64,000 bases of DNA from an uncultured Phocaeicola sp. (GTDB lineage: Bacteria; Bacteroidota; Bacteroidia; Bacteroidales; Bacteroidaceae): NCBI GenBank assembly GCA_944320135.1, contig CALUGI010000011.1:23466-87465 (forward strand), written 5' to 3'. Each line of letters opens with the position of its first letter. Position 1 is the stretch's first letter. Both the position numbers and the translations under genes were made by a program. Positions 51,542-63,880 of this stretch are shown one piece after another. The notes beneath the pieces were generated by a model. The model did not search any database. It worked only from the letters and a program-made list of their open reading frames with translations, and was not told where the DNA came from.

Positions 51542-51994
51542 ATGATACAGAGAATACAAAGCGTTTATCTTCTGCTTGTGGCAGTATTGGCGATTATAAC
51601 AGCGGCTTTGCCGATAGGCGCTTTCTATACGGATACAGATGTATATGAGATGACCAATCTCTATTATACGCTTCCAGACGGGACGTTGTACTACGGTCCG
51701 GCTATATTGTGTGCATTGCTGATTGTAGCGGCTGTCATTGCGGTGATGACAATTTTCCTCTATCGGAAACGTATGCGCCAAATCCGTCTGACCGTTATTA
51801 ATACATTCGTATTGGCAGCGTACTATTTGGCTGTTGTCTGTTTCATTGTCTTTGCAGAAGAACAGGATGACAGCGGTTTCACGTTGTCATGGCCGCTTTG
51901 CTTGCCGCTTGTTTCCATCATACTCAATTGGATGGCTGTCCGTGCGATACACAAGGACGAGATGCTGGTCAAGTCATACGACAGAATACGTTGA
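51542..51994 (+). CDS. DUF4293 membrane protein
   Basis: A 150-residue protein with four membrane helices (about 7-27, 54-75, 84-104, 118-137), beginning with the family-typical MIQRIQSVYLLLVAVL and ending with a short basic tail (MLVKSYDRIR). The family is limited to Bacteroidetes and regularly follows the Rpb6 gene; its function is unknown. Confidence 0.88.
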   Translation: MIQRIQSVYLLLVAVLAIITAALPIGAFYTDTDVYEMTNLYYTLPDGTLYYGPAILCALLIVAAVIAVMTIFLYRKRMRQIRLTVINTFVLAAYYLAVVCFIVFAEEQDDSGFTLSWPLCLPLVSIILNWMAVRAIHKDEMLVKSYDRIR

Positions 51995-52042
51995 GACAAC
52001 ATTGCTTCAGATATTTAAGGCATTCTGGGACAGAATGCAAAG

Positions 52043-52079
52043 AGCCAACTGACTCATTGCGAGTTAGCTGGCTTTTTTG
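52043..52079 (+). terminator. Terminator of bamD-rpb6-DUF4293
   Basis: AGCCAACTGACTC pairs with GAGTTAGCTGGCT with two mismatches, followed by TTTTTTG. Confidence 0.85.
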
Positions 52080-52117
52080 TTTCCCGGCCATAAACATAAG
52101 ACTCGGATAGAAGCCGA

Positions 52118-53581
52118 TTATTCTTTTGCCGTCTTTCCGTAACGAAAGCTCAATGCCAGCAAGCCGAGGAAGGTGAGCAGACCGTTCACCATCAGCATCT
52201 CGTAACCGAACTGGTATCCGGTAGCGGATGAAACAAGACGGTCGGCCAGATAGCAGACCGCAGGAGAGGCAATGGCGATATATGGAATAAAACGGTCGCG
52301 CACGCGAAGGCGAGTGAAGAGGCCGAATCCGAACAAACCGAGCAACGGACCGTAAGTGTATGAAGCGAGCACATAAATCGTGTCAATCACATTGCGGCTG
52401 CCGATTGCTTCTATTGCCAGTATGCATCCCACGAACACGGCAGAAACAAGCAAATGAGAACATTTCCTTATCCTCCGGGCTTTCTGTTCCGGATAGCGTT
52501 CTATGCTCAGGATGTCGATGCAGAAACTTGTAGTCAGTGCGGCGAGGGCGGAATCGGCGCTCGAAAAGGCGGCGGCGATGATTCCTATAGTGAACAGCAC
52601 CAGCACCGTATAGCCAAGATAGCCTCCGGCCGCGAAGAACGGAAGAATGTCGTCGCCTTTCGCAGGCAAAGGAATGTTCAGCTGAGCGGAAGCTATCAAG
52701 AGCAGCACTCCCAGCACAAGAAACAGCAGATTGACAGGCACGAACGAGAATCCGTAAAAATACATGTTCTTCTGAGCTTCTTTCAGGTTGCGGCAAGAAA
52801 GGTTTTTCTGCATCATGTCCTGGTCAAGCCCCGTCATTACGATGGTGATGAATATCCCGCTGAAAAACTGCTTGAAGAAGTTCTGTTTCGAGTGCCAGTC
52901 GTCGAACACGAAGATGCGGCTGTGTTCGTTGGCGGATACCGCTTCCACGATTCCCTTCACGTCGAGGCGGAGCAAGTCTGCCACCTGATAAAGAATCAGC
53001 CCCAACGCCAGCAGCAGGCAGAGCGTCTGGAAGCTGTCGGTCCATACGATGGTGCGTATGCCGCTTTTCCGCGTATAGAGCCAAATGAGCGTCACCGTAC
53101 CTATCACTGTCGCCGAAAACGGAATATGGTAGGCATCGAACACGAAATGCTGCAGGATGACGCATACCAGGTACAGGCGGGCCGCCGCTCCCAACATCTT
53201 CGACAGCAGGAAAAACGACGCCCCCGTTTTGTAAGCGCAATTGCCGAAACGCTTTCCCAGATAGGTGTAGATTGAAGTCAGATTCAGCCGGTAATAGAGG
53301 GGGAGCAGCACGTGGGCGATGATAAGGTAGCCGAAAAAGAATCCCAAACAAGTCTGCATGTATGTCATGTCGATGCTGCCTACCATACCGGGCACTGACA
53401 CGAATGTCACGCCGGAAAGGGAGGCGCCGATCATACCGAAGGAGACGACATACCACGGCGACTGCCGGTTGCCGCAGAAAAAAGCATCGTTGTCCGTATG
53501 ATGCGCCGCTGTGATGCGCGCCACTAACAGCAGCAGTCCGAAATAGACCGCTATCGTAATCAATATGAAAGTTCCGTTCAT
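52118..53581 (-). CDS. Sodium/solute symporter (SSS family)
   Basis: The 487-residue transporter has about 13 membrane helices. Family features include NRQSPWYVVSFGMIGASLSGVTFVSVPG in the early helices and AAAFSSADSALAALTTSFCID, where the serines line the sodium site. The long upstream extension of the frame (to 53911) overlaps the divergent gene and its promoter and is not coding. Substrate is unknown; relatives carry proline, sugars or sialic acid, and no catabolic neighbour helps to decide. Confidence 0.9.
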   Translation of the reverse strand: MNGTFILITIAVYFGLLLLVARITAAHHTDNDAFFCGNRQSPWYVVSFGMIGASLSGVTFVSVPGMVGSIDMTYMQTCLGFFFGYLIIAHVLLPLYYRLNLTSIYTYLGKRFGNCAYKTGASFFLLSKMLGAAARLYLVCVILQHFVFDAYHIPFSATVIGTVTLIWLYTRKSGIRTIVWTDSFQTLCLLLALGLILYQVADLLRLDVKGIVEAVSANEHSRIFVFDDWHSKQNFFKQFFSGIFITIVMTGLDQDMMQKNLSCRNLKEAQKNMYFYGFSFVPVNLLFLVLGVLLLIASAQLNIPLPAKGDDILPFFAAGGYLGYTVLVLFTIGIIAAAFSSADSALAALTTSFCIDILSIERYPEQKARRIRKCSHLLVSAVFVGCILAIEAIGSRNVIDTIYVLASYTYGPLLGLFGFGLFTRLRVRDRFIPYIAIASPAVCYLADRLVSSATGYQFGYEMLMVNGLLTFLGLLALSFRYGKTAKE

Positions 53582-53605
53582 TTTTTCCGTCGTTTCTTGA
53601 GGGAG

Positions 53606-53613
53606 CAAAAATA
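53606..53613 (-). promoter_or_regulatory. -7 promoter element for the symporter gene
   Basis: Minus-strand TATTTTTG, exact consensus, 24 nt from the ATG at 53581. Confidence 0.6.
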
Positions 53614-53691
53614 ATATAAAAAAACGAGAAAGCGGGAAACGCCTCCGGAAAACGCGGGCAGGAGAGAGGCAGCTCCTTGGAAGAAAATCGC

Positions 53692-53699
53692 TAACTTTG
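53692..53699 (+). promoter_or_regulatory. -7 promoter element for the AlkZ-related gene
   Basis: TAACTTTG, exact consensus; it overlaps an in-frame upstream codon at 53697, so the ATG at 53718 is the start. Confidence 0.65.
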
Positions 53700-53717
53700 C
53701 CGAAAAAGAAGACGAAA

Positions 53718-54446
53718 ATGAAAACGGATGAATTGCGCAGCGCGGAAGATTTGGAACGGGCGGTCTTGAAATTGGGGTTCCTTCCTTTCTTCAAAAACCG
53801 GATAGAAGGCTTCTCTGTGGAAGAAATGACCCCTCCTGAACTCTGGTTTGCAGAGGGGACGGACGGACCGTGGGAGTGGAAAGGGCCAGTTGTCCGCAAC
53901 TGGAACTGCATTTACGGCAAGCTGTTCGGCGGCAGAGCGGGCTACGTCAGTTTGGAATGGTTCCCAGACCTGGCCAACTGCCGGCGTGCAAACTACGGCT
54001 TCGACATGACGCCTTTGGACGGCGAAGGGCGCAACCGCGAAAAGGAAATTTATGATGCGGTCGTGGCGCACGAGTCGCTGCTGTCGAAAGAAATAAAGTC
54101 ACTGTGCGGATTCAGGAAAACGAAAAAGCCGCATTCCGCCTCCGTCGGCGGATGGATGTCGGAAAAGCTGTCTCCACAGACGGGCGAAAGTTTCGAGACG
54201 GCAATGACACGGCTGCAGATGGCTACGATGCTCATAGCGGCCGATTTCGAATACCAGCTCGACAAGTGCGGCCAGCCTTACGGCTGGGGCATAGCGCGAT
54301 ACACCACGCCTGAGATACTGTTCGGGGCAAAGTCTGTAGATTGCGGCAACCGGACTCCACAAGAGTCGGCAGAGCGGATTGTCGCACACATCCGCCGCCT
54401 TTTCCCGCACGCGGCGGAAAGCCTCATCCGGAAACTCGTCGAGTGA
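53718..54446 (+). CDS. AlkZ-related winged-helix protein
   Basis: A 242-residue soluble protein beginning MKTDELRSAEDLERAVLKLGFLPFFKNRIEGFSVEE. The tryptophan-rich block TPPELWF..GPWEWKGPV and the later QLDKCGQPYGWGIARYTTPE are conserved in a Bacteroidetes and Firmicutes family that I recall being labelled AlkZ-related, i.e. distantly like the winged-helix DNA glycosylase YcaQ. The catalytic QxQ motif of true AlkZ is not apparent, so glycosylase activity is doubtful. Divergent from the symporter gene, upstream of pyrK. Confidence 0.6.
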   Translation: MKTDELRSAEDLERAVLKLGFLPFFKNRIEGFSVEEMTPPELWFAEGTDGPWEWKGPVVRNWNCIYGKLFGGRAGYVSLEWFPDLANCRRANYGFDMTPLDGEGRNREKEIYDAVVAHESLLSKEIKSLCGFRKTKKPHSASVGGWMSEKLSPQTGESFETAMTRLQMATMLIAADFEYQLDKCGQPYGWGIARYTTPEILFGAKSVDCGNRTPQESAERIVAHIRRLFPHAAESLIRKLVE

Positions 54447-54554
54447 AAAAGAGGCGGGGCAGAGCGTCCGGAAACGGCGGCGCGTTTCAACGGCAATTCC
54501 GCCGCTCTCCGTCGAAATGCCGCCGCATTGTTCCGGTATCTCGCTTTTTTGTAT

Positions 54555-54562
54555 TACCTTTG
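54555..54562 (+). promoter_or_regulatory. -7 promoter element for pyrK-pyrD
   Basis: TACCTTTG, exact consensus, 29 nt before the ATG at 54592. Confidence 0.65.
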
Positions 54563-54591
54563 CTGTCAGAGAACAGATTTATCTTGATTTT

Positions 54592-55368
54592 ATGAAAAAA
54601 TACATTTTAGATTTGACGGTTGCAGAGAACCTCAGCCTGCACGAGAACTACGTGCTGCTCAAGCTGACACAGGCGGAGCCTCTGCCCGAAATGCTGCCGG
54701 GGCAGTTTGCGGAGATACGTGTGGACGGTTCTTGCACCACCTTCCTGAGGCGGCCTATCTCCATCAATTTTGTGGATCGGGAGAAGAATGAAGTGTGGTT
54801 CCTCGTGCAACTTGTGGGAGACGGCACGCGCAAACTGGCTTCCGTGAAGAAAGGCGACACGGTGAACGCGGTGCTCCCCTTGGGCAACGGATTCACGTTC
54901 CTTCCCGACGGCGGCAAGAAAACTCTTCTTGTGAGCGGAGGCGTAGGCACGGCCCCCATGCTTTATTTCGGAAAGGCGCTTGCCGAAAAAGGTTTCAGAC
55001 CCACATTCCTGTTGGGAGCGCGCTCGAAGAACGACTTGCTGCAATTGGAGCAATTCGCCGCTTACGGAGACGTGTACACCACCACCGAAGACGGAAGCGC
55101 AGGCGAGAAGGGATACGTCACGATGCACAGCATCTTGCAGCAGCAGAAATTCGACATGATTTATACCTGCGGCCCGAAACCGATGATGATGGCGGTGGCC
55201 AAATATGCCAAGACGAACGGCATCGAGTGCGAAGTGTCGTTGGAAAACACGATGGCTTGCGGCGTGGGAGCCTGCCTGTGCTGCGTGGAGAAGACCGATG
55301 AAGGCCACGTGTGTGTATGCAAAGAAGGTCCGGTGTTTAATATAAAAAAACTATTATGGCAGATTTGA
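54592..55368 (+). CDS. pyrK: Dihydroorotate dehydrogenase B, electron-transfer subunit
   Basis: The 258-residue ferredoxin-reductase-like protein has the FAD motif RRPISIN, the NAD-binding [15 protein letters not shown] and a C-terminal 2Fe-2S site CGVGACLCC...HVCVC. It passes electrons from dihydroorotate oxidation to NAD+. The start at [16 protein letters not shown] fits the family; the frame upstream to 54379 overlaps the previous gene and crosses the promoter. It overlaps pyrD by 13 bp, which is the normal arrangement. Confidence 0.93.
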   Translation: MKKYILDLTVAENLSLHENYVLLKLTQAEPLPEMLPGQFAEIRVDGSCTTFLRRPISINFVDREKNEVWFLVQLVGDGTRKLASVKKGDTVNAVLPLGNGFTFLPDGGKKTLLVSGGVGTAPMLYFGKALAEKGFRPTFLLGARSKNDLLQLEQFAAYGDVYTTTEDGSAGEKGYVTMHSILQQQKFDMIYTCGPKPMMMAVAKYAKTNGIECEVSLENTMACGVGACLCCVEKTDEGHVCVCKEGPVFNIKKLLWQI

Positions 55369-56267
55369 GAGTAAATGTCGGCGGACTGGAGATGAAAAAT
55401 CCGGTAATGACCGCATCGGGAACGTTCGGCTACGGGCTGGAGTTCCAGGATTTCGTTGATTTGGAGGCCATCGGAGGCATCATCGTGAAGGGCACTACGC
55501 TGATGCCGCGCGAGGGAAACCCTTATCCGCGCATGGCCGAAACTCCGATGGGGATGCTCAATGCGGTAGGCTTGCAGAACAAGGGAGTTCACCACTTCGT
55601 GAATCATATCTATCCCCAGATAAAGGATATAAAGACAAACATGATAGTCAACGTGTCCGGCTCGCAAGTGGAGGATTATGCGGAAACGGCTTCCGTCATC
55701 AACGAATTGGAGAATATCCCTGCCATCGAACTGAACATTTCGTGTCCGAACGTGAAGCAGGGAGGTATGGCGTTCGGAGTGTCCGCACGCGGAGCCGCTG
55801 AAGTAGTGGCCGCCGTGCGCAAGGTTTACGGCAAGACACTGATTGTGAAGCTCTCTCCCAACGTGACGGACATCGCGGAAATCGCCCGCGCCGTGGAGGG
55901 GGCGGGAGCAGACAGCGTGTCGCTCATCAACACGCTGCTCGGAATGGCCATTGATGCGGAAAAGCGCAAACCTATCCTTTCTACTGTAACGGGGGGGATG
56001 AGCGGAGCGGCAGTGAAGCCGATAGCCTTGCGAATGGTATGGCAGGTGGCGAAAGCCGTCAAGATTCCTGTAATCGGGTTGGGAGGCATCATGAACTGGA
56101 AGGACGCAGTGGAGTTCCTGCTGGCAGGGGCCTCGGCTGTCCAGATCGGTACGGCCAACTTCATAGACCCGGCCGTAACTGTTAAGGTAGCGAAAGGCAT
56201 CGACGACTATCTCGACCGCCACGGATATAAGTCCGTGAAAGACATCATCGGGGCATTGGAGGCATAA
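55356..56267 (+). CDS. pyrD: Dihydroorotate dehydrogenase B, catalytic subunit
   Basis: The 303-residue FMN enzyme oxidises dihydroorotate to orotate in pyrimidine synthesis. [15 protein letters not shown] begins the barrel, [15 protein letters not shown] carries the class 1 catalytic cysteine, and [29 protein letters not shown] is the phosphate-binding end. As class 1B it needs PyrK, encoded just upstream with a 13-bp overlap. It is followed by a hairpin shared with convergent trmD. Confidence 0.95.
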   Translation: MADLRVNVGGLEMKNPVMTASGTFGYGLEFQDFVDLEAIGGIIVKGTTLMPREGNPYPRMAETPMGMLNAVGLQNKGVHHFVNHIYPQIKDIKTNMIVNVSGSQVEDYAETASVINELENIPAIELNISCPNVKQGGMAFGVSARGAAEVVAAVRKVYGKTLIVKLSPNVTDIAEIARAVEGAGADSVSLINTLLGMAIDAEKRKPILSTVTGGMSGAAVKPIALRMVWQVAKAVKIPVIGLGGIMNWKDAVEFLLAGASAVQIGTANFIDPAVTVKVAKGIDDYLDRHGYKSVKDIIGALEA

Positions 56268-56286
56268 ACAACCGCTTCCCCGCCAT

Positions 56287-56326
56287 AAGACGAGCTGTCG
56301 CCCGAACGAAGGTGACGGCTCGTCTT
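56287..56326. terminator. Bidirectional terminator
   Basis: AAGACGAGCTGTCGCC pairs with GGTGACGGCTCGTCTT at 14 of 16 positions, 8-nt loop, between convergent pyrD and trmD. Confidence 0.75.
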
Positions 56327-56337
56327 GTCTCAGATAA

Positions 56338-59112
<2,775 letters not shown>

Positions 59113-59187
59113 AGACACCAGTTCTTGCTTAATTCATGCAAAACGTAAAAAAACAATTAAAAATGTAGGCCAAAAAGAAAATATTCG

Positions 59188-59195
59188 TACTTTTG
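59188..59195 (+). promoter_or_regulatory. -7 promoter element for dapA
   Basis: TACTTTTG, exact consensus, 30 nt before the ATG at 59226. Confidence 0.6.
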
Positions 59196-59225
59196 TATAT
59201 CTATTAAAGTGTTTGGACTCATTAT

Positions 59226-60119
59226 ATGATACGGAGAAGACTTAAAGGAATGGGAGTGGCGCTCGTCACTCCTTTCAATGACGACGGCAGTGTGGACTAT
59301 CAATCGCTGATGCGTCTGGTAGAATATCAGATTCAAAATGGAGTGGATTTCTTGTGCGTGTTGGGCACCACTGCCGAAACGCCTACGCTGACGGCTGTTG
59401 AAAAGAAAAAAATCAAGCAAATGGTTGTCGAGCGTGTCAACGGTCGCGTGCCCATCCTTTTGGGAGTAGGAAGCAACAGCACGCAATCAGTGATTGATAC
59501 GCTGCAAAATGACGATATGACAGGAGTGGACGCCGTGCTGGTGGTCGTTCCTTATTACAACAAGCCTTCTCAAGAAGGCATTTACCAGCATTATAAAGCT
59601 GTAGCCAGCGCGACCAAACTTCCAATAGTGCTGTATAATGTGCCGGGACGTACCGGCGTAAACATGACCGCCGAAACGACCTTGCGTCTGGCCCGCGATT
59701 TCGACAATATCATAGCCATCAAAGAAGCGTCGGGCAACATTACGCAAATGGACGACATCATCAAGCACAAACCCGAAAGTTTCGACGTGATTTCAGGAGA
59801 CGACGGCATTACGTTCCCGTTGATAACGTTAGGAGCAGTAGGAGTGATTTCAGTTATAGGAAATGCCTTCCCCCGCGAATTCAGCCGCATGACTCGTTTG
59901 GCATTGGCCGGTGATTATCAGAATGCGTTGACCATCCATCACAAGTTTACCGAATTGTTCAAACTTTTGTTTGTCGATGGCAATCCGGCAGGCGTGAAAG
60001 CTATGCTAAGCATGATGGGAATGATAAAAAACCGTTTGCGCTTGCCGCTGGTTCCGACCCGCATCACTACTTACGAACAAATGCGGCAAATTCTTGATGA
60101 ATTAAAAATAAAATGCTAA
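59226..60119 (+). CDS. dapA: 4-hydroxy-tetrahydrodipicolinate synthase
   Basis: A 297-residue class I aldolase-fold enzyme condensing pyruvate with aspartate semialdehyde for lysine and diaminopimelate. Motifs: GTTAETPTL (near 48), the Tyr of LYNVPGRTG (near 137) and the Schiff-base Lys of IAIKEASGN (near 166). It lies downstream of ligA with its own promoter and is followed by a hairpin element. Related N-acetylneuraminate lyases lack the GTTAE pattern, so the assignment is firm. Confidence 0.94.
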   Translation: MIRRRLKGMGVALVTPFNDDGSVDYQSLMRLVEYQIQNGVDFLCVLGTTAETPTLTAVEKKKIKQMVVERVNGRVPILLGVGSNSTQSVIDTLQNDDMTGVDAVLVVVPYYNKPSQEGIYQHYKAVASATKLPIVLYNVPGRTGVNMTAETTLRLARDFDNIIAIKEASGNITQMDDIIKHKPESFDVISGDDGITFPLITLGAVGVISVIGNAFPREFSRMTRLALAGDYQNALTIHHKFTELFKLLFVDGNPAGVKAMLSMMGMIKNRLRLPLVPTRITTYEQMRQILDELKIKC

Positions 60120-60145
60120 TATCATAGAAATCAGAGAATCATAAA

Positions 60146-60189
60146 GGGCTGTCTCAAAAATAACACCAATTTATTTTCTGAGACAGCCC
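60146..60189. repeat. 44-bp inverted repeat: terminator or IS-end-like remnant
   Basis: GGGCTGTCTCA (60146-60156) and TGAGACAGCCC (60179-60189) are perfect inverses around an AT-rich 22-nt loop. It can act as terminator of dapA. The sequence GGGCTGTCTCAAAA is also like the terminal repeats of several insertion-sequence families, and here no transposase lies between the arms. The rest of 60190-60328 shows nothing recognisable. Confidence 0.6.
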
Positions 60190-60328
60190 GCGAATAAGAT
60201 TTGACAATAAGCGGATTTTTTTGCATGATTGGGGTAGACTATATTATGTTGTTTACAATTAAACATAATGCGGATTATGGGAATAATTGCCGCCTTAAAT
60301 CTATCGCATAACAATTTTATTTTCTTAT

Positions 60329-60336
60329 TATATTTG
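60329..60336 (+). promoter_or_regulatory. -7 promoter element for ispE
   Basis: TATATTTG, exact consensus, 38 nt upstream of the ATG at 60375. Confidence 0.6.
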
Positions 60337-60374
60337 CAGAGGCAAACACACAAGCAAACTAAAACAGATTAGCT

Positions 60375-61205
60375 ATGATTACTTTTCCTAATCCGAAGAT
60401 AAATCTCGGACTAAACGTTGTGGAAAAACGTCCGGATGGTTATCACAATCTGGAAACAATTCTTTATCCAATCAATGTATGTCATGATGTATTGGAAATC
60501 AATCGCATAGAAGATTCTGATGTACCTTGTGTTCTTTATTTGGACGGGATTCAGTTGGACGGTTCTCCAGAAGACAATTTGATAGTAAAGGCATATAATC
60601 TGTTGGACGGCATGTACCACCTCTCTCCTGTCGAAATGCGTTTGTTCAAGCAAATTCCTGCGGGCGCAGGAATGGGAGGCGGTTCTTCCGACGGTGCTTT
60701 CGCCATAAAAATGTTTAATAAAATATTTCAATTAGGGATGGGCGTAGAAGAAATGGAAAACCATGCTGCGAAATTGGGAGTCGACTGCGCGTTCTTTATA
60801 CGAAATGCGCCCGTGTTCGCCACAGAAAAGGGGGACGTTTTCGAACGCATACAACTTTCGCTAAGTTCATATTGGCTTGTCCTTGTTAAACCGAATATCC
60901 ATGTGGCTACTCGCGAAGCGTATGCCAACGTCTGCCCGCACCGTCCTGAAGTATCGCTGAAAGAAATTGTCAAACGTCCGGTAAGCGAATGGAAGGATTG
61001 CATGAAGAATGATTTTGAAGAAAGCGTATTCAAAATCCATCCGGAAATAGCTGCCATCAAATATAAACTCTATGACATCGGAGCAGTCTATGCTTCAATG
61101 ACAGGTTCGGGGTCTGCTGTATTTGGACTGTTCGATACGCAAATAGATTGTGTAGAGAGTCTGTTTGAAGGGTATTTCTGCCGTCAGCATAAGCTGATTG
61201 AATAA
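60375..61205 (+). CDS. ispE: 4-diphosphocytidyl-2-C-methyl-D-erythritol kinase
   Basis: The 276-residue GHMP kinase of the MEP isoprenoid route starts [29 protein letters not shown] and carries the ATP loop [15 protein letters not shown] near residue 97 and the C-terminal [10 protein letters not shown]. The presence of IspE indicates isoprenoid synthesis by the MEP, not mevalonate, pathway. Base composition falls from here to the end of the window. Confidence 0.95.
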   Translation: MITFPNPKINLGLNVVEKRPDGYHNLETILYPINVCHDVLEINRIEDSDVPCVLYLDGIQLDGSPEDNLIVKAYNLLDGMYHLSPVEMRLFKQIPAGAGMGGGSSDGAFAIKMFNKIFQLGMGVEEMENHAAKLGVDCAFFIRNAPVFATEKGDVFERIQLSLSSYWLVLVKPNIHVATREAYANVCPHRPEVSLKEIVKRPVSEWKDCMKNDFEESVFKIHPEIAAIKYKLYDIGAVYASMTGSGSAVFGLFDTQIDCVESLFEGYFCRQHKLIE

Positions 61206-61230
61206 TTGTTTTCTTGTTTTTCACGCAGAA

Positions 61231-62865
61231 ATGATGCACTGCATACACTTGTTGAATAGCAAGGCTGACGGCATCCCCCTGCCATCGGCATTTACCTATC
61301 CGTTTCATTACAATCCTCATCCGCTGGTAACTTTGGCGGCTGAGGAAGTGCAGTCTTACTTGTCTTCACGAACCGATTGGGCAGAAGAACTGAGCAAAGG
61401 AAAGATGTTCGGCGTGTTGATAGTGCAAAATACTCAAGGAGATATACGATTCCTTGCAGCCTTTTCAGGCAACTTGGCAGGGAGCAACATGCACGAATAT
61501 TTCGTTCCTCCCATATATGACCTTTTGCGGCCGGAGGGTTTCTTCCGCATTGAAGAAACTAAAATCTCGGCAATCAATCGCCGTATCGAATCGTTGGAAA
61601 AGGATGCGAATTATCTCCGGCTGCGCAATGAATACATCGAATGGCAAACAAGCGCATCCTGCCGGCTTTCAGATGCCAGAAAACATCTGAAAGAAGAAAA
61701 AGCTCGCCGTGACCGTCTGAGAGATAAAGGGATAGACGAGGCGGAAAAAATGGCACTTGTTCGTGAAAGCCAGTTTCAGAAAGCCGAATATAAACGGTTG
61801 GAACGAAAAATAAAATCGGAAGGAGAAACAATAAAAACGGCTTTAAACATGTATGAGGCAGCCATCAGCAACTTGAAACGAGAGCGCAAGTCACGTTCAT
61901 CAGACTTGCAACTTAAACTGTTCTCCCGTTTCCGGATACTGAACGCGCAAGGGGAAGTAAAAGACCTTTGCGAGATATTCAAAAATACTTCTCAACGTAT
62001 GCCCCCTGCCGGAGCCGGGGAGTGTGCTTTACCCAAACTCCTTCAATTCGCTTACCTCCACGACTTGCATCCGTTGGCTTTCGGAGAATTTTGGTGGGGA
62101 ATGTCTCCCAAAGAAGAAATTCGTCGGCATGGACATTTTTACCCGTCATGTAAAGAGAAATGCCAACCGATTTTAAATCACATGCTGGCAGGTTTAAAGG
62201 TTGAGAAAAATCCGCTTCAGGAAGACGTGCATCGCCACTCCCCTCTTGGCATCATATACGAGGATGAATGGATAATAGTGGTAAACAAACCTTCCGGAAT
62301 GCTTTCCGTTCCGGGAAAAGACGGACTTGATTCAGTGCTTGAACGCCTCCGCACGCATTGTCCTGACGCCACAGGTCCGCTGATTGTGCATCGACTTGAT
62401 ATGGCAACTTCCGGACTGCTATTGGCTGCTAAGGACAAAGAAACGCACCGGAAGCTCCAATCTCTTTTCGCGACGCGAAACATCCGGAAACGATACACAG
62501 CTATACTTGAAGGAGAACTAGATACAGATGAGGGGCGCATTGAACTTCCGATATGCCCTAACCCGTCAGACCGGCCTCGGCAAATGGCAAGCATTGAGCA
62601 CGGGAAACCATCTATAACAATCTATAAAGTAAGAAAAAAAGAAGCCGGGAAAACATGGGTCGACTTTTATCCGCTAACTGGACGCACACACCAGCTTCGT
62701 GTCCATGCCGCCCATCCGTTAGGACTCAACCACCCTATTGTCGGCGATGAACTGTATGGGCATAAAGCTGACCGCATGTATCTCCATGCGGCATCTCTTG
62801 CATTTGTCCACCCTGTGACAGGAAAGAATGTTTGCATCGTGCAAGAAGCTGATTTTTATCTGTGA
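61231..62865 (+). CDS. RluA-family pseudouridine synthase with long N-terminal extension
   Basis: About 544 residues. The C-terminal ~200 form the RluA catalytic domain: GIIYEDEWIIVVNKPSGMLSVPG, catalytic Asp in HRLDMATSGLL, and FYPLTGRTHQLRVHAAHPLG. The N-terminal ~340 residues are not an S4 domain. They contain a globular start (FTYPFHYNPHPL), a strongly charged coiled coil (about 110-235) and a conserved stretch HPLAFGEFWWGMSPKEEIRRHGHFYPSCKEKC. Large RluA proteins of this form occur in Bacteroidetes and some gammaproteobacteria; the RNA target is unknown. An in-frame TTG at 61198, overlapping ispE, is less likely than the ATG at 61231. Confidence 0.88.
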   Translation: MMHCIHLLNSKADGIPLPSAFTYPFHYNPHPLVTLAAEEVQSYLSSRTDWAEELSKGKMFGVLIVQNTQGDIRFLAAFSGNLAGSNMHEYFVPPIYDLLRPEGFFRIEETKISAINRRIESLEKDANYLRLRNEYIEWQTSASCRLSDARKHLKEEKARRDRLRDKGIDEAEKMALVRESQFQKAEYKRLERKIKSEGETIKTALNMYEAAISNLKRERKSRSSDLQLKLFSRFRILNAQGEVKDLCEIFKNTSQRMPPAGAGECALPKLLQFAYLHDLHPLAFGEFWWGMSPKEEIRRHGHFYPSCKEKCQPILNHMLAGLKVEKNPLQEDVHRHSPLGIIYEDEWIIVVNKPSGMLSVPGKDGLDSVLERLRTHCPDATGPLIVHRLDMATSGLLLAAKDKETHRKLQSLFATRNIRKRYTAILEGELDTDEGRIELPICPNPSDRPRQMASIEHGKPSITIYKVRKKEAGKTWVDFYPLTGRTHQLRVHAAHPLGLNHPIVGDELYGHKADRMYLHAASLAFVHPVTGKNVCIVQEADFYL

Positions 62866-62867
62866 GT

Positions 62868-63629
62868 TTATCCGCGTTCTTCTTTCAACGCAAACTGTCC
62901 TTTTCCTTTCGACCAAAGGCCATATTCAACAGCGTGTTCCGGGCAATGATGATAACAAGCCAGACACATAGTGCAATGTTTTCCCCACACAGGATATCCA
63001 TCCAACCGAATATTATGCAAAGGACAAACTTGAACGCATTTCCCGCATGAAATGCAATTATTCGTCACTCGAAATCTTTTTGGAGAAATCAGAAACCGAT
63101 TGAACAACGGACGGATAAGATATGATTTGACATGGGGAAACATTCCCTCATGACAATCGAATACAGCTTTACGTTCTGTGATACATTTGGCAATAAAGGC
63201 TATACGCTCCTTCATGTTACAAAGTTTCAAATTTGCAAGCCGCTCCGAGTCTACGTCAAAACCCGGCAAACACACATACGTATTGGGCATCATCACTGAG
63301 AAACCAGCCTCACACTCCCACCCCTTATGCGCAATTGCATTTTTTAATATGTCAGCAGTTTTTCCGACATCATCACCGCAAGTGCATACAAAATAGATAA
63401 AATCAGGAACATGACATGTTTGCAATCGCGTTAGAGCATCAAGCACTACAATTGGAGGGCCCCATGAATAAACCGGAAATACAATCCCCAATGCTTCATG
63501 CTCCTTCAAAACACATACGGAATCTGTCTCAATGAATCGCACAAGAGGAAATACGTCTTCATTCAGTTTTTCGCCTAAACACTCGGCCACTCGACGTGAA
63601 TTTCCTGTCCCCGAAAAGTACAAAACCAT
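62868..63629 (-). CDS. EFR1-type flavodoxin/ferredoxin protein
   Basis: The 253-residue protein combines an N-terminal flavodoxin-like domain (MVLYFSGTGNSRRVAECLGEKL, FMN loop SGTGNS) with two 4Fe-4S motifs, CISCGKCVQVCP and CTMCLACYHHCP (about 193-230). EFR1 proteins are predicted electron carriers; partner enzyme unknown. An in-frame stop lies five codons before the chosen ATG, so the start is fixed. It converges on the pseudouridine synthase gene with 2 bp between them. Confidence 0.9.
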   Translation of the reverse strand: MVLYFSGTGNSRRVAECLGEKLNEDVFPLVRFIETDSVCVLKEHEALGIVFPVYSWGPPIVVLDALTRLQTCHVPDFIYFVCTCGDDVGKTADILKNAIAHKGWECEAGFSVMMPNTYVCLPGFDVDSERLANLKLCNMKERIAFIAKCITERKAVFDCHEGMFPHVKSYLIRPLFNRFLISPKRFRVTNNCISCGKCVQVCPLHNIRLDGYPVWGKHCTMCLACYHHCPEHAVEYGLWSKGKGQFALKEERG

Positions 63630-63816
63630 CCAATCCTGAGTCTAATTTATCCGGCAATACGACTTTATCATAAAAAGAAAAAGAGAAGCCGCACTCCGAG
63701 TGCGTGACGAAACTCCGATAAACAAGATTTGAGTGCTCACCTCCTTTGTAATCCACCGGCATAAATGCTACCCGAAGGCGTGGCCCGCCATTGGAAGTTG
63801 AAGCTGTTCTCGGCAT
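63559..63816 (-). CDS. Possible small protein overlapping the EFR1 start
   Basis: An 85-codon frame lies between a good -7 element and the EFR1 gene and overlaps the first 71 bp of EFR1 in another frame. Its first 58 residues have a mixed, protein-like composition (GGEHSNLVYRSFVTHSECG), the rest runs through EFR1 out of frame. I do not recognise it. It may be a leader peptide, a remnant, or chance. Confidence 0.25.
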   Translation of the reverse strand: MPRTASTSNGGPRLRVAFMPVDYKGGEHSNLVYRSFVTHSECGFSFSFYDKVVLPDKLDSGLDGFVLFGDRKFTSSGRVFRRKTE

Positions 63817-63872
63817 TTCACATAATTTGATGAGTTTCCCGATTCTGCAAGTACGGCTTCATTTTTGTATTA

Positions 63873-63880
63873 CAAATATA
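63873..63880 (-). promoter_or_regulatory. -7 promoter element upstream of the EFR1 gene
   Basis: Minus-strand TATATTTG, exact consensus. The leader to the EFR1 ATG would be about 235 nt, long for this genome. Bases 63881-64000 are AT-rich and show nothing recognisable. Confidence 0.55.
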
